From Dimorphilus gyrociliatus (taxonomy: Eukaryota > Annelida > Polychaeta > Dinophilidae), in contig CAJFCJ010000017.1 of NCBI GenBank assembly GCA_904063045.1, positions 744,001 to 808,000 on the forward strand: a stretch of 64,000 nt of DNA. The letters run 5' to 3'. Positions 24,910-40,214 of this stretch are shown piece after piece (within the stretch, counting starts at the first letter, position 1; every line of letters begins with the position of its first letter). Made by a program: the position numbers and the translations under genes. The notes beneath the pieces are model-generated. The model did not search any database. It was not told the origin of the DNA and saw only the letters and a program-made list of their open reading frames with translations.

Positions 24910-26690
24910 ATGGCAGAGGCAATAGCTCCTCCAGCATCGAAACCTTCTGATAGTCAAATATCAGAAAGGTTTGATATCATTTTTACGAAAGCTTTAAAAT
25001 TTGTAAGTGAAGCTCTACTTAAAGATGAAGAAGGTATTATTCAAGAAGCTATTGATCTTTACAAAACAAGCTTAATCTTTATTGAAGAAGCATTAGGAAT
25101 TAGTAGAGGGTCAACAGAGGGAAAAAAGAAAAAACTAGAATCTGCAAAGAAGAATGTAGTTGATAGATTAAAAATTTTAAAAAATCAGCAACCGCAATCG
25201 AAATCAAACAATTTACAAAATCAAGAGAATGAACTATTAGAAATTATGGAAATTGATGGTATTGAAACAGCTACAAGTGATGAAAATTGCAATGCCACTG
25301 AATTATTAGCTATCTCTGAGGCTCAGATATTTTATATTTCTGCCGATGGTCTTGTTTCGGCTCCTTCGTATCCATCCAAGTTAGGAATATACAAATTTCG
25401 AAATGAAGCAGATAGAATTAGAACTGGAGCTCCTGCTTTTCTTAAGGTTGGATCATGGACATATCCATTAGTACCAAATCAATCTCCATCTTTACAATCA
25501 ATTTGGGGAGCTTATATGTTTCCAGATTTGGAAAAAGGGGTTGATCATGCTATAGGTGTTATCTTACCAGACAACACCACGCTAACTGATAGACAAACCT
25601 TTGAGAATTTGATTAAAGAGTATTCTATGCTAAGTATTGAAGAGGGTGAAGAAGCCGTTGAAGAATCTGAAGATAAGTATCAAAGATTAGAACACAAAAG
25701 GGGTAGTGAAAAAGTTGCTGAAGGAATAGAGAGAAGTAAATATATATCTTTATTAGAATCTAAATAGCCTACATTTGTTATTAATTACAGCCGCCGAATA
25801 TATTGCGAAAGGTGTTGATTTTGGGGTTCATAAAATAAGTGGATGGCTACTCAAGGGTAAGGTGTCATAGTGTTTTAATAACTTAAAAAACGAGAGAAAT
25901 AAATACCAATTAAACATTCTAGGAGGTTCAGCAGTCAGAGATAGGATGGCACCTACTGAAAAAGATGTCCAAGTACGTCCAGATGTTCAAAAGGGTCTAA
26001 AAACTATTCGCACTTGTAGTAAAGCTGCAGTTTCAGTCTCCTCAACTATTGGTAAACCACTTCATTTAATCAGAAAATTGAATAGCAATTCCATGTCTAT
26101 TTAGTTAGCTGCGTAGGATCTGCAACGAAACATTTAGCAGTATACGCTGCTCCTCACCTTCGAAAAGGGGCTGAGAAAGTGTTACCCAAGAGTTGGACTA
26201 CCCCAAAGGAGAATCAAGAGTGCTCAAAATTAGACGATGCATTATTAATTGGAGCTCACGGGGTTCAAGGAGCTGTTACAGTATACTTAAGTCTAGAACA
26301 TGCGGCGTTTACATTAGCAAGAGGGTTAGCCGATGAATCAGTGAAAACAGTTAAACACAAGTAATGTTAATAGTTGATATTAAATGCTGTTTTTTTCTAT
26401 CATCCTTTTATCATTAGATACGGAGAACAGTCTGGAGCGGCAACTGAAGACGCTTTATATAGCGCAGTCAATATAGGCATGACAGTTAACAATGCAAAAA
26501 AGTAAGGCTATAATTAAAAGATCTTTAAAATAATTATTAATCCTATCTTCTTTCCCTGTTTTCTCTTAGTCTTGGAGTTAAGGCAGTAGCAAAGCGAATA
26601 GCAAAAGACACTGGAAAGGAAGTTGCTAAAGACCTTATTAAGACTCGTACGGAAATGGATAAACCTGGTAGTTCGAAAGATGCTTTGTAA
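24910..26690 (+). CDS. SPART: spartin (MIT + senescence domain)
   Basis: Six exons in phase (24910-25735, 25791-25856, 25923-26051, 26105-26360, 26418-26501, 26570-26690) give 493 residues. Residues about 18-100 form an MIT domain (FDIIFTKALKFVSEALLKDE, EAIDLYKTSLIFIEEALG), the part that binds ESCRT-III tails. Residues about 135-250 match the spartin middle region (AQIFYISADGLVSAPSYPSK, FLKVGSWTYPLVPNQSP, YMFPDLEKGVDHAIGVIL). The senescence domain covers the rest (IAKGVDFGVHKISGWLLKG, GGSAVRDRMAPTEKDVQVRP, HLRKGAEKVLPKSWT, YGEQSGAATEDALYSAVNIG). Spartin acts on lipid droplets, mitochondria and endosomes, and loss of the human gene causes Troyer syndrome. The human PPAY-type motif is not evident; the protein is shorter than the 666-residue human form. 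Confidence 0.95.
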
Positions 26691-26853
26691 TCTCTGTCCT
26701 TTTTGAAAAACACACTGCAGTTTGAAATATACTTAATGAGATTTTTTGTTATTTAAATTCAATTTCTTATTATTTATAAATACAAGAAAAGTATTGAAAA
26801 AAAAATAAAAAACCTTCTAATAAAGACATTTTGATATAAAAAAAAGAAGATTA

Positions 26854-27714
26854 ATGTTGTCGAAAGTAGGTAAACAACGTAGAACGAGGGGTAATGTTGA
26901 TACCACGGATATTCTGATGGGTGACATCACTGGGAAGAGTAAGTACTTATCTTTTTCTTCATCTTATACTTTTATCTGGAAATTTCATTTAGAATTCGAA
27001 GATAGGGCTTTCGATGAATTTGATAACGATAATGAATTCCATAAAATTCAAGATATTCCTTCAATTTCTCCAAAAGATCAACAAGATTTAATAGAGTTAC
27101 GTGGTGTATTTTCCAGAGAAATTGAAACTTTACGTGATGAATTTAAAGAAACTACTATAAAGTTAAGAGAAGTTGAAAATCATTTAGGCATTACTAAAGA
27201 TGAAGTTATACAACGGCGTCAAGAGGTTCTACAAACTCAAATGGACTTGGAGCAGATAACTCAACATTTAGATATGTTAAAGCAAGAATCAGAAGTCCTA
27301 AAAATTTGGCATGTCGATTCTCAAGCTGAAAACGAGGTAATATAGAAATATATACAGTACGGTATTTATACGAAATGTAATATTTTCGCCTTTCCTTTTT
27401 AAAAGGGTTTACGTATTATGAAAGAAATATCAACTGCATGGAAAGAGGGTCTTGAAGGGCGAAATCAATTACTAAATTTTGATGAAATTCTCAAAGGTAT
27501 ATTACCAGAAGATAAAACTGTTCAAGATTTATTAAATGAACGGCGTCCCGACTTATGGAGTATATTTAATCCATTGATTGATCCGGAAAAGCAAAAACTT
27601 AAACATGCAAACAAAAGTAAAATTCAAGCAAAATCCGCCTTTAAAGCTCATTCATTGACAAGATTTTCTCATAGAATAAATAGAACTTCGTCTAAAATTG
27701 TATTTCATTCTTAA
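26854..27714 (+). CDS. coiled-coil protein of unknown function
   Basis: Three exons in phase (26854-26938, 26993-27336, 27406-27714) give 245 residues. The basic N terminus MLSKVGKQRRTRGNVDTTDI leads to an acidic stretch (FEDRAFDEFDNDNEFHKIQD). A coiled coil spans about residues 55-145 (LRGVFSREIETLRDEFKETT, RRQEVLQTQMDLEQITQHLD). A C-terminal region follows (GRNQLLNFDEILKGILPEDK) with a very basic tail. I do not recognise the family. It starts only 163 bp after spartin's stop codon and ends 75 bp before the convergent MAO stop codon (AATAAA at 27726-27731), so it is tightly packed. No signal peptide or membrane segment is seen. A cytoskeletal or centrosomal role would be a guess. Confidence 0.8.
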
Positions 27715-27789
27715 AATATAATCAAAATAAACAAATTCAATCAAGAAGAATTGTATATCTGAAAGCAGATATTAGTGATTTGTAAGAAT

Positions 27790-29828
27790 CTATAAGAGTT
27801 TCCTCTTTGTAAGCATATATAGTGAGGCTATACCGCCAGCTATTAAACCAAAATATAGTAATTTTGTTGTAAAACATGACTTATTCTTAGCTCTTAATCT
27901 TGTTTGTAAACAAGAAACTTTCTCCATTTCTGCTGTTGATACAGTTCCCGGGAATAGCAACTCCGATACCTAGTTTTGACAAAAAAATAACAATATTATT
28001 ATGTAAATCATATGCAAATTGAGTATATAAATTTATTAAGAACCTCAAGTGCTGCTCTTTCACCAGCTTGAACGGCACCGCTTATATAGCCGCAGCAAAC
28101 GTTAGCAGATTCAGTACCGGCAAAATGAACACTAAAAATACACACATCTTGTTTAGATAACTAGCTAATGTGCACTCAGATAAGTATACCTTCCGTGTTT
28201 ATCCCTTAAGCTACCGTTTAGCAAAGACATTAGACCTGTACTACAAACAGCTACAGGGCATCCGCCGTTGTAACGTTCCTCAGTCCAATTCTTTTCAGCG
28301 TACGAAACATAGTCTAATGCCTCATTTCCGAAGCATTCAGCAAGATGAGAAGTTACCGCTATCTTTGTCTCTTCAAGCGTTTTAGCAGAATATTCAAAAT
28401 GTTGAGAACCGCCTATAAAACCAACTAAAGCCGCATCATTTTCTAGTGTAGTTGCATCAAAAACAATACAATTTGGACCTCTACTGCAATTGGGAATTAT
28501 TGACTGTCCACCAGTGGTTAATATTTCGCCGGAAAAGCCATTATCTCTCCAAAATGGTTTCTTGTATGTTATTATAAACTTGGTAAGATGTCCCAAAGGT
28601 AACTTTTGAAGGACATGCATCCTTCCAGAGTTAAGACTTGGTGTAAATTGAATTTGGGCTACAAATAGTGAATGTTATTTTTTTGTTAAGAGTTACTCAT
28701 TAATTATTTGTTACCGATAGTTTGTGGAGGAATTGCCAAAATAACGTATTTGCATTCAAAAGTTTCTCCATTCAAGCAAGTGACAGTAGTGATATCGTTT
28801 TCTTGTTTAATAGAAACAACAGGACAATTAAGGCGAATATTATCTTTGCCTATATATTCGGCTAATTTATCCGCAATTTGATAAGCTCCTCCAACAATTC
28901 TAAGTCTTTGGGCATGATCTTTAACATCACCAATTAGCCTATCAAATCCATTTGAAGTAGCCGAAAAGTATACAAAATATAGAAATGATATATGATTTAT
29001 ATCCGCTCCAAATAAAGTTGCAAAAGCTGCATTTAAAGTTTCCTTCATAACTGAAAAGATAAAGGGATGAATGATATATTTTTCATTGAAATCTTAATAA
29101 TTCCTATACGTTTTGGGAAAAAGCTCATTTGGTCCAATGCTTCTGCAACAGTTATATTATCCCATTTTTCAGCATTGGGAAAGGAATAGGGATCGTCCAA
29201 GGGGAAATTTTTTGTCATTTTATTAATCTATTAATTAATTAATTGTTATAATATACTGTACATATTTCATTGATTCTGGATATTATACTTTGTGTAGAAG
29301 ATAAGCAAAGTCCAAGAGAGCATACCAGGGCATAGATGGAATATTTGTTGAGTAATACCTTATTAAATTATCGCTTAATTGCAAAATCTTCTTTCCTTTC
29401 ATATATTGAGGATATGTATCTAATTCTAATTCTTCCAGTAGTTTCATTACATTTGTTTGATAGCTTAGATGGAATGTTATACTATTAACGAAAGCAACGA
29501 AAGAAAGTAGAATATTTACTCTCCAACCCATTGACCTCCAAGATCCCATTTCTTAGTTTTTCCATTACCGCAATCGATATATTCTCCATAAGTTCTTCCG
29601 CCAATTCTCTCTGCAGAAAAGATGAAAAAATAATGTTATAACACTGTATTTTAGATATTAAATAAAAATTATCAGATTATTTTGTTCACCTTTTGCTTCC
29701 AAAACAATTAAAGATGTTTGTTTATTTCGTTTAAGCAGCGTTCTAGCAGCTGTCAAACCTGAGACACCCGCACCAATTACAACAACATCAAACTTTTGAT
29801 GATCGTCTTCATTAAATGATGCATCCAT
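27790..29828 (-). CDS. MAO: monoamine oxidase (flavin amine oxidase, outer mitochondrial membrane)
   Basis: Eight exons in phase (29690-29828, 29520-29610, 29289-29463, 29110-29227, 28715-29050, 28190-28658, 28044-28131, 27790-27969) give 531 residues, close to human MAO-A/B (527/520). The start [20 protein letters not shown] is the FAD dinucleotide-binding fold. [10 protein letters not shown] and WDLGGQWVG are the GG-doublet and FAD-contact motifs. [19 protein letters not shown] is the MAO-type substrate-domain strand. NGGCPVAV corresponds to the SGGC segment that carries the cysteine covalently bound to [23 protein letters not shown] is the C-terminal FAD motif. The tail ends in a membrane helix ([20 protein letters not shown]), as in tail-anchored MAO. 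It oxidatively deaminates biogenic amines. MAO-A versus MAO-B preference cannot be read. Firm identification. Confidence 0.94.
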
Positions 29829-30328
29829 CTCTTTATTATATCCTCAATGTATAAACACACAATGTATATCAAGAAATGATACGGTGCAACATACTGTACT
29901 AGCTTACATGTTAAAAATTATCAGTAAAGTTAATGTGACCTTAAGATAAATCGCATTTTGTGTTAGCCTATACACTAAACCTTAAAAATGTGGGACTGGC
30001 TGAAGTATGTGTGGAAGGAACTAAGAAAATGCAAAAAAATATTTTCAACTTTCAGTATATGTGACTGGTACCAGTTCGAATACATATCGATTTTCCTTCA
30101 TACGTCTATAATGATCTTATCAAACTATAAATTTTCACAAATAGTTAGTAGATTAGTTAAGTAATTAATTATCTATTACGCAAAAATACATATTATTTGC
30201 CTAATTAGTTATATTTGCTGTTATATCATTCCCATAAAAAATGTATTAAAGAAAAGTTGATTTTTGAATGTTCCCTATCATTCAAAATATAAAATATTAA
30301 AATTAATAGAAGTTTTATTGATTCAATT
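29829..30328. other. MAO promoter and ARL2 3' UTR
   Basis: A 500 bp AT-rich spacer between two minus-strand genes. I see no further gene or clear element. Confidence 0.5.
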
Positions 30329-31109
30329 TTAATCAACAGTAAAAATTCTCTCAGAAATATCAGTTATCAACCAATCAATTCCTTCCAAGAGTTTTTCTCC
30401 CGTAACTGCACTACACGCTTCAATTTTCCATTTATGAGACGTTATTTTCTCTAATTGTAATTCTTTTTTAATTTCTTCTCCACTCATAGCTCCAGGTAGA
30501 TCTTGTTTATTAGCGAAAACTAGTAAAGTTGCACCCGCTAGTCTCTGTTTACGGTTTTTATAAATTTAAATAGAGTAACAATTAGCTTTCAATACAAATT
30601 TAAAATTACTATCTTACCTCTTCAACAAGTAGATCATCCAACTCTTTTTTACAGTCCTTCATTCTTCTCCTATCTGCACTGTCAACAACCCAAATTAAAC
30701 CGTCCGTGCTTTCAAAATAGTTTCTCCAATAAGATCTTAAAGATTTCTGTCCACCAACGTCCCAAATATTCATTTTAAATCTAAATAAAAGGTAAACAAA
30801 TTAAACTTGAATCTTATTTAATGCAACTGTTCAAGAAGTAAATAACCTACCCTTTATGTTCTAAAGTTTTAATATTAAAGCCTAAAGTTGGTGATATGGT
30901 ATCAATATCTTCTCCGTTGAACTTTTTAAGGATAGTGGTTTTACCGGCATTGTCTAATCCGCTATTTTCCAAGAAGTAGACAATAAATTACATAATAAAA
31001 TTAACAAATTATAAAATAATCTAAAAAATAGAATATGTATTTACAGAATTAGTATTCTGACTTCTTTCTCCTTTTCACGAATTTTCTTAAGAATTGATAA
31101 CAAACCCAT
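30329..31109 (-). CDS. ARL2: ADP-ribosylation-factor-like GTPase 2
   Basis: Four exons in phase (31045-31109, 30851-30961, 30618-30780, 30329-30544) give 184 residues, the exact family length. [20 protein letters not shown] starts the protein. GLDNAGKTT is the P loop, [13 protein letters not shown] switch 1, [20 protein letters not shown] switch 2, and NKQD the base-recognition motif. ARL2 with cofactors regulates tubulin folding (TBCD) and releases prenylated and myristoylated cargo from PDE6D/UNC119, and has mitochondrial roles. The protein ends ISERIFTVD, matching vertebrate ISSRIFTAD. Divergently paired with the OXSR1/STK39 gene (start codons 557 bp apart). Confidence 0.97.
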
Positions 31110-31665
31110 TTTAGCCGAATTTATTAAAACTTCCTTTTGTTCTTTTCAATTTCTGGTTGATAAGAAGAATAATAATAATTTATTGATTTCACAAAGAAAA
31201 TGAAGAATGTTTTGAGGAATCAAAAAAAAAAACTTAAAATATTAAAACTGTTGAGATTGAACAGTTTCGAGTCGTTTTAATGTTATTTGTTCAAGAAATA
31301 TAGTTATTCTATGTCTTATTCAAAATTTTATATGTTAATTTGAATTCTGATATAGAAGATAGTAGAGATTTCAAGATATTTTTAATGAAATGCACAAAAT
31401 ACTTCATCAGTTATTCGATGGACTACCATTAGGATTTTTTTCCTACCAAATCAACAGCAATTATTATTACATAGGGACATTAATTGAAAGGTTACAAACT
31501 ATTTTTTAAGGGATTTTTAATAGAATATCATCAACTACTTACAATATATTACTAATAGTTCCGGTAGCTTGCGAAATTGACCGCAGAATTTGTTATGTAG
31601 AGGTCGCTTTCAATACTAATGGATAGCATAAAGTGTGAATTTTGAATTATATTCGATAAAGAAAA
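31110..31665. promoter_or_regulatory. bidirectional promoter interval ARL2 / OXSR1
   Basis: A 556 bp head-to-head interval. A TTCCGG core occurs near 31559-31564. Otherwise AT-rich. Shared promoter use is inferred from the layout. Confidence 0.35.
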
Positions 31666-33762
31666 ATGGCGACAGCTACGAAAGCCGATGTCAAGAAATG
31701 GCCTAACAACAAGGAGGAATATGAATTACATCATGTTATAGGTAGAGAGCTATCTTTTAAAATAATAATTAACTCTATGACATTGGTTTTGTAACACAAC
31801 AGTGTTTTGTTTAAGAGAAAAATAAATATTATTCTTTTCTCCGGGATATAATTATCTTTCATATATTTAAGGTTTATTTTTATAACCAAGTCTCTAAATG
31901 TAGCTTTTGTTAAATAAAAGTCTAACAATAATTTCAAAGCGATCGGTAAAATTGCTTATCTGTGTAGGAGCGGGAGCAACGGCCATAGTTCAATCCGCCT
32001 ACTGTATACCCTTAAAGGAGAGATGCGCTATAAAGCGAATAAACCTAGAAAAATGCAACACCACTCCAGAGGAATTAGGGAAAGAAATACATGCTATGAG
32101 TCAATGTAATCAAGAGAATGTCGTTAGTTATTATACTTCGTTTGTTGTTAAGGATGAGTTATGGATGGTAATGCAATTATGCGGTGGTGGTAGCCTCTTG
32201 GATATTATAAAATTTAGAATCAAACAAGGCGAAAAATATAGGCATGGAGTTATTGATGAAATTACTTTAGCTACTGTTATGAAAGAAGTACTCAAAGGTC
32301 TTGATTATCTCCATTCAACAAATCAACTGCATAGAGATATTAAGGCAGGCAATATCCTATTATCAGAGGATGGTTCCGTTTTAATAGGAGATTTCGGTGT
32401 TAGTGCCTGGCTAGCAGATTCCTCAACAAATTCTAGGGGAGAGAAAGTAAGACATACATTTGTTGGAACTCCCTGCTGGATGGCACCTGAAGTTATGGAA
32501 CAAGTTGCTGGATATACATACAAAGCCGATATCTGGAGTTTTGGAATTACAGCCATTGAATTAGCCACTGGAACTGCACCCTATCATAAATTTCCACCAA
32601 TGAAAGTTCTCATGCTGACTTTGCAAAATGATCCCCCTGGCCTTGATACTGGAGTAACTGATAAGGAACAGTATAAAGCATACAGTAAAGTTAGTACGAC
32701 CTTTATAACAATTGAAAAAAATTCAACTATTACAATTTACACAATGATCTTGAAAAAAGTTATGAGTGCTATTATTTCAGATGTTTCGCAAAATGATAAG
32801 TGATTGTCTCAGAAAAGATCCAAGTAATAGGCCTACTGCCCATCAACTCTTGAAACACGAGTTTTTCAAAAAAGCAAAGGTGCACTTAGATTTTTTTTTA
32901 TTAAGTGTTCAAGAGCTTTTAGCTTGAACAAATTTTTTTTAATTGTTATAATATTTTTTACTTATCAGGATAGGGATCATATTCGAAAATATCTCCTGAG
33001 TGATTTATCCCACGTTCAACAAGCAAAGGTTAATATATTTTTCATTAGCTAAACTTGCAATAAAGTAATAATAATATTTCAGCCAAAACGTGTACCAGGG
33101 TCTAGTGGCCGCTTGCATAAGACTGAAGGTGGTACTTGGGAATTTTCTGATGATGAAATGGATAAAAATTCTGAAGAAGGAAAATTAGCATGCAACGACG
33201 AATCAAGAGTGAGAAAACCATTTGAAACATATATAAGTACTTTTTAAATGTTAGATCAAAATAATGCAGACTCCACGTGTGAAAGAAGCTTCCCCAGTCG
33301 AGGAGGAGGAAACAGCAGCTCCAGTACCAGAAGCAGCTCCAGCTGTTGGTTCAACGCCCCTTAACTTTGTTTTGAGACTGAGAAATACTAAAGGAGAATT
33401 AAATGATATAAAATTTGAGTTCACCAGAGGACAAGGTAAATGATCTACTTTCCAAACTTCCAACAATTTAATGGAATGAAAATGAAATTGTTTAACAGAT
33501 ACTGCAGATAGTATATCTCGGGAATTAGTGGAGGCAGATTTAGTTGATGGAAAAGACATGATAGTAGTTGCAGCAAATCTCCAAAAGCTATTGGACAGTG
33601 ATGAGAATACTAAAAATGTTACTTTTGCCCTGGTTAGAAACAATTTGTTAAGAGATTTCAAATTAAACATGTTTTTGTTTACAGAATTCTACCGGAAATG
33701 TAAATGAGAAGCAAGACGAAAAGGCACTGCACGGCTTTGCCCAATTATCGCTTTTAGACTGA
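31666..33762 (+). CDS. OXSR1: OSR1/SPAK-type Ste20 kinase
   Basis: Eight exons in phase (31666-31741, 31968-32689, 32781-32879, 32969-33028, 33083-33208, 33270-33435, 33499-33632, 33685-33762) give 486 residues. The kinase domain runs from about residue 18 to 290. It has [10 protein letters not shown] (Gly loop), AIKRINLEK (catalytic Lys), [20 protein letters not shown] and the T-loop [20 protein letters not shown] with the WNK-phosphorylated threonine. The PF1 S-motif region ([20 protein letters not shown]) follows. The C-terminal CCT/PF2 domain ([20 protein letters not shown] ... [10 protein letters not shown]) binds RFxV motifs of WNKs and cation-chloride cotransporters. The pathway is WNK-OSR1/SPAK ion homeostasis. 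Single invertebrate co-orthologue of human OXSR1 and STK39 (Drosophila fray); the human symbol is therefore approximate. Confidence 0.95.
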
Positions 33763-33972
33763 ATAGTTTTTTGATACACCTCTCTAACTTAAGTAGATGA
33801 TTTATAAGAAGAAACCAAAATGATTTTTTAATTTTCTTCAAGTCTTGACTACTCGTTATTCAGTAAACTATAAGAAGCTCTTATCGACATAGCATTTTGT
33901 TTACTTTCCGGCTTGTTGATTTTTTATTGACATTAGAAAAAGTAAATAACTAAAATAAAACGTTTCTCATTC

Positions 33973-35816
33973 TCACAATAAACCTTGACGTTTCAAGTCA
34001 TCAAACGTTTTCTTATTTACAACATTTCCGGCAGAATCTTCGTATTCTTCTTCAGTTTCCGGCTTCCAACGCTCAACGTCTTTTGTTACTTTTAACTTTT
34101 GCCATAAAGCAATTGCATCTTCAATATGTGTAACGTTTGCAAAATGAGCTGTATTTGGTATACCAAGACATCTCATGCCGTGTGCGTGTCTCCACTCAGA
34201 AAAATGCCTTTGAAAAGCTTTCGGTCCTTTGTAAGTATAATTGCCACAGATTTCGCAGCTATAGCTAAGGTTGAGGCCGTGTAACTTGTAAAGCCAATAG
34301 GGTATTGGTTTTCCATCCCAACCCAAGGGTAAATTTTTTGGATTGTATGGAATATCATCATCATTGTCATCATCGCTTTCAATGTTAGGTTCTTCCTCGT
34401 CGTCGCTTTCATCTCTTTCATCAGCTCCTCTAGCTTGTTTTCTTTGAACATTGTCTCTGGTGGCTGCTCTCTGCTCTGATAATAATTCTGAGAAACGATA
34501 AACTTGAGCTTCTAGGAGTGCAATTTCCCTATGACGTTCCCTGAGTGCCTCATTTTCTTTTTTCTCTTGTTCTTTTGTCTTCGTTCGAGCAAACAAGCTC
34601 GGATCAAGTTCATCAAGACTTTTTCCTTTCGTTGCAAATAATCTTTTTGCTCTCTCCTCCAGTGTACCTCCACATTTCAAACCAAGAGCCATAAGAGCTG
34701 ACTTCAATCTGTCAAGACCCAAGGAGGCAAGTTCGTCTGGAGTGCTAAACGCTGAAAGATCCAAATGAGCGCCAGTATGAGTCAAGGCTCCAGCAGTTTC
34801 TTTCTATATTATAAAAATTAGATATCACTCTTTTGTACATATATATAATATAAACTAAAAATCAAAACATACAGGCCATCCTGGAAAGGTTCCATCCATC
34901 CATTTTATTTTGAATTCATTTATAATAATATCCATCTCTTGATTGATATCAAATAAAGGCTGGACTCTAAGCAAAAAGTCATTGAGATAATCCAACAGAG
35001 ATTTTAGATAATCTCTATAAGCATTATTTTTTCTCTCTTTTGATATTTCAAAGAGTCGGTCAAATGAAGTGAGATAACTTATATAATCAGCTTTCTATTT
35101 GTACAAAAATAGTATCTTTGTATTAAAGATTCAAATATATTTGAACCTAACATTGAAAGCTTACCTCAACTCCTTTCAAATTAATAAACATTTGATACAT
35201 GTGATGCAAATCCAAGTATTTACCATAACCTTCTTCATCAGAAAATTCAACTAATGGAACTGTATCCATTTCAGGATTTTCTCTAAGTCTATCCAATTCT
35301 TCGAATTCAGCTGCCATGGGGACGCTTACTTGCTGTTTTCATTTAAATTTGATTGAAATAAATCCACTGAATTTATATATTTAATAAAATTTACTTACTT
35401 CATTTGGATGTTTTCTATGGAACTCTTTTATGGATTTCAGACGCATGTAAAATTCTCCAAATTCATTAGGACCTGAAAGAGCAGCAATTTCTTGCTTAAC
35501 TGCTCCATCCTTGTCATCGTAGAGCTCCTTTAATTCTGATGTGGCATCAGTATACCTCTAAGGAAGTTATTGGGAGATTAATTAGACAATCTATGGGTTA
35601 ATATTTAAATATACTTACATCGAGTAACAACTTCAATCGATGGTCTGAATTTATTCTTTCTCTATGCTGAAATGATAGTTTTTAATAGATTTCAATAAGA
35701 TTTTTATGAAGGGTACTAACCATTTTCTTTTCGTACAACATCTCCTTTGCCATAGTATCCATCAATCTTTCTCGCTCTTCATGAAATCTCCGTTGTTGTT
35801 CCAAAAGAGTTTCCAT
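33973..35816 (-). CDS. SF3A3: splicing factor 3A subunit 3 (SF3a60)
   Basis: Six exons in phase (35721-35816, 35619-35666, 35399-35557, 35165-35332, 34873-35094, 33973-34803) give 507 residues (human 501). [20 protein letters not shown] is the PRP9 N-terminal domain. INSDHR, LYDDKDG and SGPNEF are conserved family blocks. [20 protein letters not shown] and the SAP-like [20 protein letters not shown] follow. A matrin-type zinc finger lies in [20 protein letters not shown]...[12 protein letters not shown]. The protein ends DLKRQGLL as in human. It is a subunit of the U2 snRNP SF3a complex, needed for branch-site recognition. Firm identification. Confidence 0.97.
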
Positions 35817-36448
35817 CCTGTCTGGATCGCTTGAGGGAGAATTAAAATCCAAAAACGTATATGAAGAATGTCAACAAATTATCGTTTATACTACGATTCC
35901 ACACTCGAAATACCCGGCTATTCTCATCCACTACGCATGCGCTTAGGTGCGAATAGTCATGCGCAAAAAAAGGATACTATAGAGCAATCGGAATAGTATT
36001 TGTCATGGAAGCCCGCAGATTTTTTTAAATGTGGATTAATGAACGTGTTTTCGAACAGTCCCATCTGTTACATGTCTATATTTAAAACTATGTTGGGCAT
36101 TTAAGATTAAAAAAAAGAATATTGATTGCATTGTTAACCTTTTTTTATCGACTTGACCGTTTAATAACGGTAAAATAATATATAAAATACGAGCCGTTTA
36201 TCAGTTTTTAGACACGTCAGGGTTGTATTCAGAAAGTAATTGCAGATTATACATATTTCACTAACAGATGGACTATCTGTAATGCTATATTAAATAGGGT
36301 TTTAATATTTCTATTTTATAGGGTAACACAGCTATATACGGAAATAGACTTGATTATTTTTTGCAGAGAGTTACATAAACATTATATTCTCTCTTCTTCT
36401 ATCTTCATTTCAAACCCAAATATATCCAAATATGTAGTGAATAACATT
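35817..36448. other. SF3A3 upstream region and UGP2 3' UTR
   Basis: A 632 bp spacer. The part near SF3A3 holds two NRF1-like cores described separately. The rest is AT-rich with no gene. Confidence 0.5.
35933..35966. promoter_or_regulatory. two NRF1-like GCATGCGC elements
   Basis: ACGCATGCGC at 35933-35942 (core GCATGCGC 35935-35942) and CATGCGCA at 35958-35965 lie 120-150 bp upstream of the SF3A3 start codon. NRF1 motifs mark metazoan housekeeping promoters. Binding is not shown here. Confidence 0.45.
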
Positions 36449-40012
<3,564 letters not shown>

Positions 40013-40214
40013 ATCTGTAGAGTTGCTGTCTATTCGAATTCCGTCCTTGAGCAGAGTTCACATTGACCTTAACATGATCTTATTGGGCGTCAAGACATTT
40101 TCGTAGTTTCGGAAATGTAGCACAAGCGTTCGAAAAAGAAAACTTGTTCGAACAAAACAATTCGAATTTGAATTGATAAATCATTGAATTCTGAGTTAGA
40201 CATAAACTATAATT
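40013..40214. promoter_or_regulatory. short bidirectional promoter UGP2 / TMEM260
   Basis: Only 202 bp separate the predicted start codons of two divergent genes, so the interval must hold both transcription starts. I see no strong known motif in it. Confidence 0.4.
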
